Source: Streptomyces sp. col6 (GTDB taxonomy: Bacteria; Actinomycetota; Actinomycetes; Streptomycetales; Streptomycetaceae). Taken from it: DNA of 64,000 bases. The stretch lies in NCBI RefSeq assembly GCF_008042035.1, contig NZ_RDBL01000006.1, positions 1,755,825 to 1,819,824 of the forward strand. Reading direction: 5' to 3'. How positions within the stretch are numbered: position 1 is the first letter of the stretch; each line of letters starts with the position of its first letter. Below, piece by piece: positions 35,759 through 45,328 of the stretch. A program made the position numbers and the translations under genes. The notes beneath the pieces are model-generated. The model worked only from the letters and a program-made list of their open reading frames with translations, did not search any database and was not told where the DNA came from.

Positions 35759-36055
35759 ATGGCAACGGATTACGACACCCCACGCAAGACCGACGACGAC
35801 GTCGATCAGGACAGCCTTGAAGAGCTGAAGGCGCGCCGGAGCGACAAGACGGCGTCCGCCGTCGACGTCGACGAGTTCGACGCGGCCGAGGGACTGGAGC
35901 TGCCCGGCGCAGACCTGTCCAACGAGGAGCTGGCCGTACGGGTCCTGCCCAAGCAGGCCGATGAGTTCACCTGCATGAGCTGCTTCCTCGTGCACCACCG
36001 CAGCCAGCTGGCCCGCGAGAAGAACGGCCAGCCGATCTGCCGCGACTGCGACTGA
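35759..36055 (+). CDS. DUF4193 zinc-ribbon protein
   Basis: This 98-aa protein has an acidic N-terminal half (TDDDVDQDSLEELKARR) and a C-terminal zinc-ribbon-like motif: CMSC around residue 73 and CRDCD at the very end, with HHRSQLAREKNGQPI between. DUF4193 is conserved throughout actinobacteria; its size and acidic composition suggest a role near nucleic-acid enzymes, but function is unestablished. GGGGGAGAG precedes the start. Confidence 0.9.
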   Translation: MATDYDTPRKTDDDVDQDSLEELKARRSDKTASAVDVDEFDAAEGLELPGADLSNEELAVRVLPKQADEFTCMSCFLVHHRSQLAREKNGQPICRDCD

Positions 36056-36067
36056 GACCGGTCGGCC

Positions 36068-37030
36068 GTGGCAGGGGACACACCGTTCCACAAGCGGCGC
36101 CCCTGGGGCAGGAAGTCGTCCGGGGAGCACCAGGGCGGTACAGGCCCGGCAGAAGGCGCTCAGGCGCCTGCCGAGCGGTCCGCCCTGCCACTCTCGCCGG
36201 ACGGACAGGACGACGAGCGAGGCCTGCAGGCCTCGCTCGAAGCGGCCGAAGCAGCAGTGGAGGCAGCCCGTGAGGCTGCCGGAGCCGGCGCGGCCTATGG
36301 GGCCGGAGAAGCCGGCAGGACGGAGCCCGTGACCGGGGCAGGCCGTCTGGATTCAGTGAAACGGGGCGTACGCAAGGGCGGGGAGAGCGCCAAGGCAGCG
36401 ATCGGTCATATCGCCGACCTGATCATCCACATCGCTCCCCGCGTCCCTGTGCGCGACCTCGCCACCCTGCGCAAGCACTTTCCCGGCCTCGGGCCGGAGG
36501 AGATCGCCGACCGGCTCGTCGCGGGCGCGAGCCGCGCGACCGCCACGGTCGGCGCCGGAATCGGCGCGGCGGCCATGATGCCCGTGCCGCCCGCCATGTT
36601 CGCGGAGCTGGCGGCCGAGATCACCGGCGTCGCCGCGATCGAGATGAAGCTCGTCGCCGAACTGCACGAGCTCTACGGGCGCCGCCCTCCGGGCAACATC
36701 GGCCGGCGCTCCACCGCCTACCTCACCGCCTGGACCGAGGAACGCGGCATCGAGGTCACCCGCCCGGCCTCGGTCGACGCGGCACTGAGCGGCCGGATGA
36801 AGCGCGAACTGCGCCGGCAGATCATGAAACGGACCGTGCGCGACCTGCCGAGCCTGATCCCGTTCATGATCGGCGCCGCGGTCGGCGCCTCCATGAACCG
36901 TCGCGACACCAGAAAGCTCGCCGAACGGGTCAGGAAGGACCTCCGCGAGAAGCAGATCCCCTGGGACCGCCTGCCCGAGCTGCCCCCGCTGGAACAGCCC
37001 GAGCTGCCCTCCCGCGAGAGCCCGGCATGA
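36068..37030 (+). CDS. Membrane-associated hypothetical protein, EcsC-like core
   Basis: The 320-aa product from GTG 36068 lies 12 bp after the DUF4193 gene and is probably co-transcribed. The N-terminal ~110 residues are polar and Ala/Glu-rich. The conserved core includes VPVRDLATLRKHFPGLGPEE and a Gly/Ala-rich amphipathic stretch (GAGIGAAAMMPVPPAMFAEL) followed by EMKLVAELHELYGRRPP, reminiscent of EcsC-family proteins. A later segment (SLIPFMIGAAVGASMNRRDT) could insert in membranes. Function is unknown. Confidence 0.75.
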   Translation: MAGDTPFHKRRPWGRKSSGEHQGGTGPAEGAQAPAERSALPLSPDGQDDERGLQASLEAAEAAVEAAREAAGAGAAYGAGEAGRTEPVTGAGRLDSVKRGVRKGGESAKAAIGHIADLIIHIAPRVPVRDLATLRKHFPGLGPEEIADRLVAGASRATATVGAGIGAAAMMPVPPAMFAELAAEITGVAAIEMKLVAELHELYGRRPPGNIGRRSTAYLTAWTEERGIEVTRPASVDAALSGRMKRELRRQIMKRTVRDLPSLIPFMIGAAVGASMNRRDTRKLAERVRKDLREKQIPWDRLPELPPLEQPELPSRESPA

Positions 37031-37045
37031 TCCGAACGAAAGGCC

Positions 37046-37504
37046 CTAGGCCCGGACCGCCGCCTTCAGCGCCGCCACCAGCGCCTGCGGGTCGCGGGTC
37101 GACAGATAGACGTACGGGGTCGGGTCCTCGGGGTCGGTGACCTCCACCCGCACCGCCGTCGGGATGTAGCTGCGCAGCAGCATGAAGGCCCGTGTGTCCG
37201 CCTTGTACGTGCGCCAGGCGCGCGCCTCCTCGGCGTCCAGCACCTCGGCCTCGCCGAGCGCCGATACCGGAATCCGCGCGTCGCCCGCGACGAGCGCACC
37301 CGCCACCACACGGATGCGCGCGGAGCCGTACGCACTCACCGCCACCGCCGACAGGACCGTGCCGCCGGCGAGGCCGGCGAGCAGCGGCAGGGTTCCCAGC
37401 GGCAGCAGCATCAGCGCGCACGCGATGCCGATGAGGACGGCGATCAGCCACCACGAACGGGGAGCGGTGAGGCGTTCGTCGAACGGCGGGGTGGAAGGCT
37501 GCAT
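37046..37504 (-). CDS. DUF3093 membrane protein
   Basis: This 152-aa protein has two adjacent N-terminal transmembrane helices (WWLIAVLIGIACALMLLPLG and TLPLLAGLAGGTVLSAVAVSAY) and a soluble C-terminal domain with TRAFMLLRSYIPTAVRVEVT and YVYLSTRDPQALVAAL. This matches the DUF3093 family found next to dut in actinobacteria. It is divergent from the thioesterase-like gene with a 58-bp promoter region. Function is unknown. Confidence 0.88.
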   Translation of the reverse strand: MQPSTPPFDERLTAPRSWWLIAVLIGIACALMLLPLGTLPLLAGLAGGTVLSAVAVSAYGSARIRVVAGALVAGDARIPVSALGEAEVLDAEEARAWRTYKADTRAFMLLRSYIPTAVRVEVTDPEDPTPYVYLSTRDPQALVAALKAAVRA

Positions 37505-37562
37505 GGTTCCAAGCTTGGCACGGCGCGACCGGCGGGTACCCGCGCGGGTAAGGTCTGCGCCT

Positions 37563-38147
37563 GTGAGTGGAACATCTGCGGCTCTGACGCCCCCGGCCGA
37601 CGCGGTGAAACCGGTCCGGCACCCCGACGCCCCGGCCCCCGGCGAACTCCTCGGCGCGCACTACGAACACTGCTTCGGCTGCGGCTCCGGACAGCCCCAC
37701 GGGCTGCACCTCCAGGCGCGGGCCGAGGAAGGTGTCCGGGTGACCGCGGAGTTCACCGTGAAGGCCGCCCACCAGGGCGCCCCGGGCCTGGCGCACGGCG
37801 GGGTGCTGGCCACCGCGCTGGACGAGACGCTCGGCTCGCTGAACTGGCTGCTGCGGGTCATCGCGGTGACCGGACGGCTGGAGACCGACTTCGTGCGGCC
37901 CGTCCCCGTCGACACCGTGCTGTTCCTCGACGCCGAGATCACCGCCGTGCACGGGCGCAAGCTCTACTCCCGGGCGACCGGCCGGATCGGCGGGCCGGAC
38001 GGGCCCGTGGCGGTGCGGGCCGAGGCCCTGTTCATCGAGGTCAAGGTCGACCACTTCATCGACAACGGCCGCCCGGCCGAGATCCAGGCCGCGATGGCCG
38101 ATCCGGACCAGATCAAGCGCGCCCGCGCCTTCGAGGTGAACCCCTGA
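37563..38147 (+). CDS. PaaI/hotdog-fold thioesterase
   Basis: This 194-aa protein from GTG 37563 has the hotdog core with GLAHGGVLATALDETLGSLN (HGG and catalytic Asp/Glu) and a Cys-containing N-terminal segment HYEHCFGCGSGQPHGLHLQA. It probably hydrolyses an acyl-CoA. TAAGGT lies 8 nt before the GTG with no Shine-Dalgarno sequence, so leaderless translation is likely. The dut start overlaps its stop by one base. Confidence 0.88.
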   Translation: MSGTSAALTPPADAVKPVRHPDAPAPGELLGAHYEHCFGCGSGQPHGLHLQARAEEGVRVTAEFTVKAAHQGAPGLAHGGVLATALDETLGSLNWLLRVIAVTGRLETDFVRPVPVDTVLFLDAEITAVHGRKLYSRATGRIGGPDGPVAVRAEALFIEVKVDHFIDNGRPAEIQAAMADPDQIKRARAFEVNP

Positions 38148-38680
38148 TGCGCCACCCCGTCGACGTCCTGATCCGCCGGGTCGACCCGGACGTTCCGCTC
38201 CCGGCCTACGGGCACCCCGGTGACGCCGGCGCCGACCTCGTGACGACCGAGGCCGCCGAGCTGGCTCCGGGGGAGCGGGCCGTCCTGCCCACCGGGGTTT
38301 CGATCGCGCTGCCCGACGGGTACGCCGCGTTCGTGCACCCACGATCCGGTCTCGCCGCCCGCTGCGGAGTCGCCCTGGTGAATGCCCCGGGGACGGTCGA
38401 TGCCGGGTACCGTGGAGAGATCAAGGTGATCGTCATCAATCTCGACCCGCGCGAGTCCGTGCGGTTCGAGCGGTTCGACCGGATTGCCCAACTGGTCGTG
38501 CAGCAGGTCGAGAAGGTGCGCTTCCACGAGGTGTCGGAGCTTCCCGGCTCGGCGCGGGCCGAAGGGGGCTTCGGGTCGACCGGCGGTCATGCCGCCGTTG
38601 ATGTTGATGGCGTCCGGGGCGGGGTTCCCCAGGGCGGGAACAGCTACGCTTCGGTCGAATCCGACCGGGAAGGACAGTGA
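38147..38680 (+). CDS. dut: dUTP diphosphatase
   Basis: This 177-aa trimeric-type dUTPase shows the five motifs: GDAGADL, HPRSGLAARCGV, NAPGTVDAGYRGEIKV (catalytic Asp), RIAQLVVQ and the C-terminal GSARAEGGFGSTG. It has ~30 residues after motif V, longer than many homologues. It converts dUTP to dUMP and PPi, preventing uracil incorporation. It is coupled to the thioesterase and DUF3710 genes in a compact operon. Confidence 0.95.
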   Translation: MRHPVDVLIRRVDPDVPLPAYGHPGDAGADLVTTEAAELAPGERAVLPTGVSIALPDGYAAFVHPRSGLAARCGVALVNAPGTVDAGYRGEIKVIVINLDPRESVRFERFDRIAQLVVQQVEKVRFHEVSELPGSARAEGGFGSTGGHAAVDVDGVRGGVPQGGNSYASVESDREGQ

Positions 38681-38681
38681 C

Positions 38682-39446
38682 GTGTTCGGACGTCGCAAGA
38701 ACAGTGGTTCCGCCGATGACACGGCGGACGAGGCGCGCGAGGCCGAGCAGGTCGTCGACGAGCAGGGTGACACCGAGGGCACCGCACGCCGGACGAACCT
38801 TCCGCCGGCACCGCGCCCGGACGGCCCGTGGGACATCAGCGAGGTGTCCCAGCCCGGCGACGGCCGGGTGGACCTGGGAGGCGTCTTCGTGCCCGGTGTC
38901 GAGGGCATGGAGCTGCGCGTGGAGGTCGCCGGTGACGCGATCGTCGCGGCCACCGTCGTGCTGCGCGACAGCGCGATCCAGCTGCAGGCCTTCGCCGCCC
39001 CCAAGAAGGAGGGCATCTGGGGCGAGGTCCGCGAGGAGATCGCCTCCGGCATCACCCAGCAGGGCGGCATCATCGACGAGGTCGAGGGCCCGCTGGGCTG
39101 GGAGCTGCGCGCGCAGGTCCCCGTACAGCTCCCCGACGGGACGAACGGCGTGCAGCTGGTGCGCTTCGTCGGTGTCGACGGCCCGCGCTGGTTCCTGCGC
39201 GGAGTGATCTCCGGCCAGGGCGCCGTGCAGCCGGAGGCCGCCGGGCTGCTGGAGACGGTCTTCCGGGACACCGTGGTCGTCCGCGGCGAGGGCCCGATGG
39301 CCCCCCGCGACCCGATCGTCCTCAAGCTCCCCAACGACGCCCAGATGGTCCCCGAGGGCGTGCAGCAGGAGGAGCAGGAGGGCTCGAAGTTCTCCGGCGG
39401 CATGGCCGGGCTGCAGCGCGGTCCCGAGATCACCGAGGTGCGCTGA
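38682..39446 (+). CDS. DUF3710 family protein
   Basis: This 254-aa soluble protein begins at GTG 38682 one base after the dut stop. It has a polar N-terminus and a conserved core (GPWDISEVSQPGDGRVDLGG, FVPGVEGMELRVEV, GPRWFLRGVISGQGA). DUF3710 genes follow dut in many actinobacteria; function is unknown. The operon ends with a strong terminator. Confidence 0.9.
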   Translation: MFGRRKNSGSADDTADEAREAEQVVDEQGDTEGTARRTNLPPAPRPDGPWDISEVSQPGDGRVDLGGVFVPGVEGMELRVEVAGDAIVAATVVLRDSAIQLQAFAAPKKEGIWGEVREEIASGITQQGGIIDEVEGPLGWELRAQVPVQLPDGTNGVQLVRFVGVDGPRWFLRGVISGQGAVQPEAAGLLETVFRDTVVVRGEGPMAPRDPIVLKLPNDAQMVPEGVQQEEQEGSKFSGGMAGLQRGPEITEVR

Positions 39447-39466
39447 CCCGCACCCCGTAGGCACCG

Positions 39467-39508
39467 GCCGGTGGCCCGTACCCCCTTCGAGGGGTACGGG
39501 CCACCGGC
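39467..39508 (+). terminator. Intrinsic terminator after the dut operon
   Basis: A perfect 18-bp stem (GCCGGTGGCCCGTACCCC with its complement) and a 6-nt loop. It separates the dut operon from kdp. Confidence 0.88.
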
Positions 39509-39690
39509 TTCTGTGCGTCCGGGGGCGGGCACGGGGCAGAGCCCGTAAGGGGCGCGTATCGGGCACGTACAGGCGCCGTCAAGGCTGTGTCCCTCCCCGT
39601 ATGGAAGCCATCAATGCAGGTCACGGCGGTGCGGGAGCGGGGTTTGCTCAAGAGGTCCGAGAAAATCCGCACCTCATCCAGGAGCACCCG

Positions 39691-39774
39691 ATGGCCGACC
39701 TGGCCTTCGTCGTCACCACGATCGCGGTCTTCGCGCTGGTGGCTCTCATCGCCAAGGGGGTGACGAAGCTGTGA
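39691..39774 (+). CDS. 27-aa single-helix membrane peptide ahead of kdpF
   Basis: An ATG at 39691, with AGGAG upstream (CATCCAGGAGCACCCG), opens a 27-codon frame, one hydrophobic helix (ADLAFVVTTIAVFALVALIA) with a basic end (KGVTKL). Its TGA overlaps the kdpF GTG by 4 bp, the same coupling used throughout the operon. It is probably translated, and may be a second KdpF-like stabilising peptide or a leader peptide controlling kdp translation. Confidence 0.7.
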   Translation: MADLAFVVTTIAVFALVALIAKGVTKL

Positions 39775-39860
39775 CTGCCGAAAACGTGGCCGGCCTCGTC
39801 GTGGCCGTAGCCCTGCTGGGCTATCTCGTCCTCGCCCTTCTGTACCCGGAGAGGTTCTGA
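39771..39860 (+). CDS. kdpF: Potassium-transporting ATPase accessory peptide KdpF
   Basis: GTG at 39771 gives a 29-aa peptide: [20 protein letters not shown] then LALLYPERF. One helix plus the typical KdpF ending LLYPERF identifies it. KdpF stabilises the KdpABC complex in the membrane. kdpA starts 7 bp downstream. Confidence 0.9.
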   Translation: MTAENVAGLVVAVALLGYLVLALLYPERF

Positions 39861-39867
39861 GCCCGAT

Positions 39868-41532
39868 ATGAGCCCCGTCCTCGCCGGCGTGCTCCAGGTA
39901 CTCGCGCTCGTCGTGGCGCTGGGTCTGGCGTACCGCCCGCTCGGTGACTACATGGCCGGCGTCTATTCCTCTCCGAAGCATCTGCGGGTGGAGAAGTGGA
40001 TATACAAGGCCATAGGCGCCAACCCGGACACGCAGATGCGCTGGCCCGCCTATCTGCGCGGTGTTCTCGCCTTCTCCGCCGTGAGCGTCCTCTTCCTGTA
40101 TCTGCTGCAGCGGCTCCAGGGCTCGCTGCCCGGTTCGCTCGGCTTCGCCTCGATCGATCCGGACCAGGCGTTCAACACGGCGGCCTCGTTCGTCGCCAAC
40201 ACCAACTGGCAGTCGTACTACGGCGAGCAGGCCATGGGCCACGTCGTGCAGACCGGCGGCCTCGCGGTGCAGAACTTCGTGTCGGCCTCCGTCGGCATCG
40301 CCGTCGCGGTGGCACTCGTCCGGGGGTTCTCCGCCGTCCGCAGCGGTGAACTCGGCAACTTCTGGTCCGACCTGGTGCGCGGCACCGTGCGGATCCTGGT
40401 GCCGATCGCGGTGATCGGCGCGCTCGTGCTGGTCGCCTGCGGAGCGATCCAGAACTTCTCCGGCATCCACGAGGTCGGCCGGTTCACGGGCGGCTCGCAG
40501 CAGTGGAACGGCGGTGCGGTCGCCTCGCAGGAGGCCATCAAGGAGCTGGGCACGAACGGTGGCGGCTACTTCAACGCCAACTCGGCCCATCCCTTCGAGA
40601 ACCCCAACGGGCTCTCCAACCTCTTCGAGATCTTCCTGATCCTCGTCATTCCCTTCGCCCTGACGCGCACCTTCGGCCGCATGGCCGGCTCGCTCAAGCA
40701 GGGGTACGCGATCCTCGCGACGATGGGCGTCATCTGGCTCGGATTCACCGCGCTGATGATGTGGACCGAATTCGCCCACCACGGCCCCGCGTTCGACATC
40801 GCGGGCGGGGCGATGGAGGGCAAGGAGAACCGTTTCGGAGTCGGCGGCTCCTCCATCTTCGCGGTGGCCACCACCCTCACGTCGACCGGTGCGGTGAACT
40901 CGTTCCACTCCTCGTTCACCGGCCTCGGCGGCGGCATCACGATGCTCGGCATGCAGCTCGGGGAGATCGCACCGGGCGGCACCGGCTCCGGTCTCTACGG
41001 GATGCTGATCATGGCGGTCATCGCGGTGTTCATCGCCGGTCTGATGGTCGGCCGTACGCCCGAGTACCTGGGGCAGAAGATCGGCACCCGCGAGATCAAG
41101 CTCGCCGCCTGCTACATCCTCATCACACCGGCCCTGGTGCTCTGCTTCACCGCCGTCGCGATGGCCCTGCCCACCCCGGGCAACTCGATGACCAACTCGG
41201 GCGCACACGGCTTCTCGGAGATCCTCTACGCCTACACCTCCGGCGCCAACAACAACGGCTCGGCGTTCGCCGGGCTCAACGCGGACACCCAGTGGTTCAA
41301 CACCACGATCGGGCTCGCGATGCTGCTGGGCCGGTTCCTGCCCATGGTGTTCGTCCTGGCGCTGGCCGGCTCGCTCGCCGAGCAGCGGCCCGTACCCGCC
41401 ACCGCCGGCACCCTCGGCACGCACAAACCGCTCTTCAGCGGACTGCTGGTCGCCACCATCATGATCATCGCCGGTCTCACCTACTTCCCGGCCCTCGCGC
41501 TGGGGCCGCTGGCCGAGGGGCTGGCGTCATGA
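39868..41532 (+). CDS. kdpA: Potassium-transporting ATPase K+-binding subunit KdpA
   Basis: This 554-aa membrane protein belongs to the K+-channel-like superfamily. The selectivity-filter loops are recognisable ([63 protein letters not shown]). It takes K+ from outside and passes it to KdpB for ATP-driven uptake. The kdpB ATG overlaps its stop. Confidence 0.96.
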   Translation: MSPVLAGVLQVLALVVALGLAYRPLGDYMAGVYSSPKHLRVEKWIYKAIGANPDTQMRWPAYLRGVLAFSAVSVLFLYLLQRLQGSLPGSLGFASIDPDQAFNTAASFVANTNWQSYYGEQAMGHVVQTGGLAVQNFVSASVGIAVAVALVRGFSAVRSGELGNFWSDLVRGTVRILVPIAVIGALVLVACGAIQNFSGIHEVGRFTGGSQQWNGGAVASQEAIKELGTNGGGYFNANSAHPFENPNGLSNLFEIFLILVIPFALTRTFGRMAGSLKQGYAILATMGVIWLGFTALMMWTEFAHHGPAFDIAGGAMEGKENRFGVGGSSIFAVATTLTSTGAVNSFHSSFTGLGGGITMLGMQLGEIAPGGTGSGLYGMLIMAVIAVFIAGLMVGRTPEYLGQKIGTREIKLAACYILITPALVLCFTAVAMALPTPGNSMTNSGAHGFSEILYAYTSGANNNGSAFAGLNADTQWFNTTIGLAMLLGRFLPMVFVLALAGSLAEQRPVPATAGTLGTHKPLFSGLLVATIMIIAGLTYFPALALGPLAEGLAS

Positions 41533-43655
41533 CCCTCCGTACGAAGCAAGAGGACGCGATGTCCACAGTCACTCCGGCCCGCGCACCGCACGAGGACGCA
41601 CCGGCCGGGTCCGCTCCCGAAGGGCGCGTCGGCGCCGGACTGTTCGACCCCCGGATGCTGATCGCCTCTTTCCCCGACGCGATACGCAAGCTCGACCCAC
41701 GGATCATGGTCAAGTCGCCGGTGATGTTCGTGGTGCTGGTGGGTTCGGTGCTCACCACCGTGCTCGCCGTGCTGGACCCGACCGACTGGTTCGGCTGGGC
41801 CATCACGGTCTGGCTGTGGCTCACGACGATCTTCGCCAACCTGGCGGAGGCGGTCGCCGAGGGCCGCGGCAAGGCCCAGGCCGACACCCTGCGCAAGGCC
41901 AAGACCAACACCGTCGCCCGCCGGATCACCGGCACGAACGAGGAACGGATTCCCGGCACCGAACTGCGCATCGGCGATCTGGTCGTCTGCGAGGCCGGCG
42001 ACATCATCCCCGGCGACGGAGATGTCGTCGAGGGCGTCGCCAGCGTGGACGAGTCCGCGATCACCGGCGAATCGGCCCCGGTCATCCGGGAGTCCGGCGG
42101 CGACCGCAGCGCCGTCACCGGTGGTACGAAGGTGCTCTCCGACCGCATCGTCATCAAGATCACCACCAAGCCCGGCGAGACGTTCATCGACCGGATGATC
42201 GCCCTGGTCGAGGGCGCGGCCCGGCAGAAGACACCCAACGAGATCGCCCTGAACATCCTCCTGGCGTCCCTCACCATCGTGTTCCTGCTGGCCGTCGTCA
42301 CCCTGCAGCCCTTCGCGATCTACGCGGGCAGCGAGCAGTCCATGATCGTGCTGGCGGCGCTCCTGGTCTGCCTGATCCCGACCACCATCGGCGCGCTCCT
42401 CTCCGCCATCGGCATCGCCGGCATGGACCGGCTCGTGCAGCGCAACGTCCTCGCCATGTCCGGGCGCGCAGTCGAGGCGGCGGGCGATGTCTCGACGCTG
42501 CTGCTGGACAAGACCGGCACCATCACCCTCGGCAACCGCCAGGCCGCCGAGTTCCTCCCCGTGGCGGGTGTGACAGCGGCCGAACTGGCGGACGCCGCCC
42601 AGCTGTCCTCGCTGGCCGACGAAACCCCCGAGGGCCGGTCCGTGGTGATTCTCGCCAAGGAGAAGTACGGCCTGCGCGAGCGTCACCAGGGCGAACTCGC
42701 CCACGCCGAGTGGGTGGCGTTCACCGCCCAGACCCGCATGTCCGGTGTGGACGTCGGTGGACGCAAGGTCCGCAAGGGCGCGAGCGGATCGGTCGTCGCC
42801 TGGGTGAAGGAGCAGGGCGGCAGCGTCTCAGCCGATGCGCAGGCGCTCACCGACCGCATCGCCGAGGCCGGCGGCACCCCGCTGCTGGTCGCCCGCCGGG
42901 ACGCGGACGGTGCCCGGGTCCTGGGTGTCATCCACCTCAAGGACGTCGTCAAGGAGGGCATGCGGGAGCGGTTCGACGAACTGCGCCGGATGGGCATCCG
43001 TACGGTGATGATCACCGGCGACAACCCGCTCACCGCGAAGGCCATCGCCCAGGAGGCGGGCGTCGACGACTTCCTGGCCGAGGCCACCCCCGAGGACAAG
43101 ATGGCCCTCATCAGGCGGGAGCAGGCCGGCGGCAAGCTCGTCGCGATGACCGGCGACGGCACGAACGACGCGCCGGCGCTCGCCCAGGCCGATGTCGGCG
43201 TGGCCATGAACACCGGAACCTCGGCCGCCAAGGAGGCCGGGAACATGGTGGACCTGGACTCCAACCCGACCAAGCTCATCGAGATCGTGGAGATCGGCAA
43301 ACAGCTCCTGATCACCCGCGGCGCCCTCACCACGTTCTCCATCGCCAACGATGTCGCGAAGTACTTCGCGATCATTCCCGCGATGTTCGCCGTGGTCCAC
43401 CCGGGCCTGGACAAGCTCAACATCATGGACCTGTCCTCACCGCGGTCCGCGATCCTGTCCGCCGTGATCTTCAACGCGCTGATCATCGTCGCGCTGGTCC
43501 CGCTCGCCCTCAAGGGCGTCCGCTACCGGCCCAGCGGCGCCGACTCGATGCTCCGGCGCAACCTCGGCGTCTACGGACTCGGCGGCCTGATCGCCCCGTT
43601 CATCGGCATCAAGATCATCGACCTGATCATCTCCCTCATCCCCGGAATCGGCTGA
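41529..43655 (+). CDS. kdpB: Potassium-transporting P-type ATPase subunit KdpB
   Basis: The 708-aa P-type ATPase has the actuator TGES loop ([16 protein letters not shown]), the phosphorylation motif [13 protein letters not shown] (Asp near residue 328), the KGAS nucleotide site ([11 protein letters not shown]), and the hinge [20 protein letters not shown] 41529 overlaps the kdpA stop (ATGA); ATG 41559 with AGAGG upstream is a plausible alternative (698 aa). It hydrolyses ATP to drive K+ import at very low external K+. Confidence 0.95.
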   Translation: MTLRTKQEDAMSTVTPARAPHEDAPAGSAPEGRVGAGLFDPRMLIASFPDAIRKLDPRIMVKSPVMFVVLVGSVLTTVLAVLDPTDWFGWAITVWLWLTTIFANLAEAVAEGRGKAQADTLRKAKTNTVARRITGTNEERIPGTELRIGDLVVCEAGDIIPGDGDVVEGVASVDESAITGESAPVIRESGGDRSAVTGGTKVLSDRIVIKITTKPGETFIDRMIALVEGAARQKTPNEIALNILLASLTIVFLLAVVTLQPFAIYAGSEQSMIVLAALLVCLIPTTIGALLSAIGIAGMDRLVQRNVLAMSGRAVEAAGDVSTLLLDKTGTITLGNRQAAEFLPVAGVTAAELADAAQLSSLADETPEGRSVVILAKEKYGLRERHQGELAHAEWVAFTAQTRMSGVDVGGRKVRKGASGSVVAWVKEQGGSVSADAQALTDRIAEAGGTPLLVARRDADGARVLGVIHLKDVVKEGMRERFDELRRMGIRTVMITGDNPLTAKAIAQEAGVDDFLAEATPEDKMALIRREQAGGKLVAMTGDGTNDAPALAQADVGVAMNTGTSAAKEAGNMVDLDSNPTKLIEIVEIGKQLLITRGALTTFSIANDVAKYFAIIPAMFAVVHPGLDKLNIMDLSSPRSAILSAVIFNALIIVALVPLALKGVRYRPSGADSMLRRNLGVYGLGGLIAPFIGIKIIDLIISLIPGIG

Positions 43656-43661
43656 CCTGCC

Positions 43662-44339
43662 ATGAACAACTCCGTAGGAAACTCCGCCCGGCTGCTCTGG
43701 GCCGGACTGCGCGCCCTGCTCGTCCTCACCCTGGTCTGCGGCGTCATCTACCCGCTCGCCGTCACCGGGATCGCCCAGGGACTGATGCCCGGCCACGCCA
43801 ACGGCTCCGAGATCACCTCCCGCGGCAAGGTCGTCGGCTCCGAACTCATCGGCCAGCGCTACGACCTCCCCCTCAAGAAGGGCCAGGACACCCCGGCCCC
43901 CGACCTCAAGTGGTTCCAGCCCCGCCCCTCCAACGGCCTCGGCACCAACAGCGTCAACACCCAGTACTCCCTGATCCTCTCCGGCGCGACCAACCGCTCC
44001 GGCGACAACAAGGAACTCATCGACTGGGTCACCGCCGCCAAGGCCGACGTCGTCAAGGACAACTCCGTCCCCGGCCACCCCGTCAGCCCCTCCCAGGTCC
44101 CCGCCGACGCCGTCACCTCCTCCGGGTCCGGCCTCGACCCCGACATCTCCCCGGCCTACGCCGACCTCCAGGTCAACCGCGTCGCGGCACGCAACCACCT
44201 CGACGCCGCCCAGGTCCAGAAGCTCGTCGACCGGCACACCGACGGCCGCATCCTCGGCTTCGTCGGCGAACCCCGCGTCAACGTCCTCCAGCTCAACATC
44301 GCGCTCAAGGACCTCGTCCACAAGGCCGGAACGCGCTGA
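43662..44339 (+). CDS. kdpC: Potassium-transporting ATPase subunit KdpC
   Basis: This 225-aa single-pass protein has an N-terminal helix (LRALLVLTLVCGVIYPLAVT) and the conserved extracytoplasmic core (SELIGQ, WFQPRPS, SGLDPDISPAYADLQVNRVA, GFVGEPRVNVLQLNIAL). It helps K+ binding and assembly of the KdpFABC complex. It is the last gene of the structural operon; a terminator follows 9 bp later. Confidence 0.94.
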   Translation: MNNSVGNSARLLWAGLRALLVLTLVCGVIYPLAVTGIAQGLMPGHANGSEITSRGKVVGSELIGQRYDLPLKKGQDTPAPDLKWFQPRPSNGLGTNSVNTQYSLILSGATNRSGDNKELIDWVTAAKADVVKDNSVPGHPVSPSQVPADAVTSSGSGLDPDISPAYADLQVNRVAARNHLDAAQVQKLVDRHTDGRILGFVGEPRVNVLQLNIALKDLVHKAGTR

Positions 44340-44347
44340 ACACCCCG

Positions 44348-44386
44348 AATGCCCGGGTCCGGCCGCTACGGCCCGACCCGGGCATT
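44348..44386 (+). terminator. Intrinsic terminator after kdpC
   Basis: An 18-bp stem with one C-C mismatch (arms AATGCCCGGGTCCGGCCG and its near-complement) and a CTA loop. Confidence 0.85.
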
Positions 44387-44447
44387 GCCCGACCCCGTGC
44401 CGCATGCACATACTGGCGGCCGACAGGACCGACATACGGGGAGCGAC

Positions 44448-45182
44448 ATGACCGAGAGCACTGCCGCCACGGGCACCGGCAGAGAGGGCGGCACGACCGT
44501 CGCCGAACGGCCGATGGTCCGGATCGAGGACCTGCACCGCTCCTACGGCTCCGGGGCAGGCGCCGTGCACGCGCTGCGCGGCGTCTCCTTCGAGGTGCCG
44601 CGCGGTGAGCTCGTCGCGCTCAAGGGGCGCTCCGGCTCCGGCAAGACGACCCTCCTCAACCTGGTCGGCGGCCTCGACACCCCCGACAGCGGCCGGATCA
44701 TCGTGGACGGCACCGACCTCTCCTCGCTCGGCGAGAACGGGCTCCTGGAACTGCGCAGGGACCGCGTCGGCTTCATCTTCCAGTCGTTCGGCCTGCTCCC
44801 CATCCTGACGGCCGCGGAGAACGTCGGCGTCCCCCTGCGGCTGCGCAAGGCCGACCCGCACGAGCGCGAGGAGCGCGTGTCGCTGATGCTCTCCCTCGTC
44901 GGCCTCGCCGACCACGCCGCGCAGCGCCCCGGCGAGCTCTCCGGCGGCCAGCAGCAGCGCGTCGCCATCGCCCGCGCGCTCGCCAACCGGCCCGCCCTGC
45001 TGATCGCCGACGAGCCGACCGGACAGCTGGACGCGGAGACCGGCCTCGCGGTGATGGAGCTGCTGCGCGCCGTCGTCCACAGCGAGGGTGTCACCGCGCT
45101 CGTCGCCACCCACGACGCCCAGCTGCTCGGCCTCGCCGACCGCGTCCTGGAGCTCAGCGACGGGCACATCATCGAGCACTGA
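44448..45182 (+). CDS. ABC transporter ATP-binding protein (LolD/MacB type), no adjacent permease
   Basis: This 244-aa ATPase has Walker A (KGRSGSGKTTLLNLVGG), Q-loop (FIFQSFGLLPILTA), signature LSGGQQQRVAIARALAN, Walker B (LLIADEPTGQLD) and H-loop (ALVATHDAQ). The family usually pairs with FtsX-like permeases of the MacB/LolCE type, but no permease gene is in this region, so its partner must be elsewhere or it is a regulator. The ATG at 44448 follows GGGGAG. It lies between kdpFABC and kdpDE, but a role in K+ transport is not suggested by its family. Confidence 0.88.
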   Translation: MTESTAATGTGREGGTTVAERPMVRIEDLHRSYGSGAGAVHALRGVSFEVPRGELVALKGRSGSGKTTLLNLVGGLDTPDSGRIIVDGTDLSSLGENGLLELRRDRVGFIFQSFGLLPILTAAENVGVPLRLRKADPHEREERVSLMLSLVGLADHAAQRPGELSGGQQQRVAIARALANRPALLIADEPTGQLDAETGLAVMELLRAVVHSEGVTALVATHDAQLLGLADRVLELSDGHIIEH

Positions 45183-45190
45183 CAGGGGAG

Positions 45191-45220
45191 TTGGCGGTGC
45201 TGCGCCGGGTTCCCTAGAAT
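45191..45220 (+). promoter_or_regulatory. Promoter of the ZTP riboswitch transcript
   Basis: TTGGCG (45191-45196) and TAGAAT (45215-45220) are 18 bp apart. Transcription would begin around 45226, at the 5' edge of the aptamer. Confidence 0.65.
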
Positions 45221-45222
45221 CG

Positions 45223-45305
45223 TCGCGTCGTGACTGGCGAAGGTGGATCACCACCGGGGAGCGACCCTCCACGGAGGAGCCGCCGACCGCCTGGGCGCTC
45301 CGTCG
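45223..45305 (+). ncRNA. ZTP (pfl) riboswitch
   Basis: The leader holds the pfl hallmarks: TCGTGACTGGCG (45228-45239), the ACCACCGGGGAGCGA block (45250-45264), and the distal CCGCCTGGGC (45287-45296) after a variable linker. The first two blocks form the P1/P2 stem-loop and the third closes the pseudoknot with the ligand pocket. It lies 24 nt upstream of an AICAR transformylase gene, the classic class of pfl-controlled genes. It activates expression when ZMP/ZTP accumulates under folate shortage. Confidence 0.92.
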
Positions 45306-45328
45306 GCCCGCCCGACCAGGAGTGCCCT

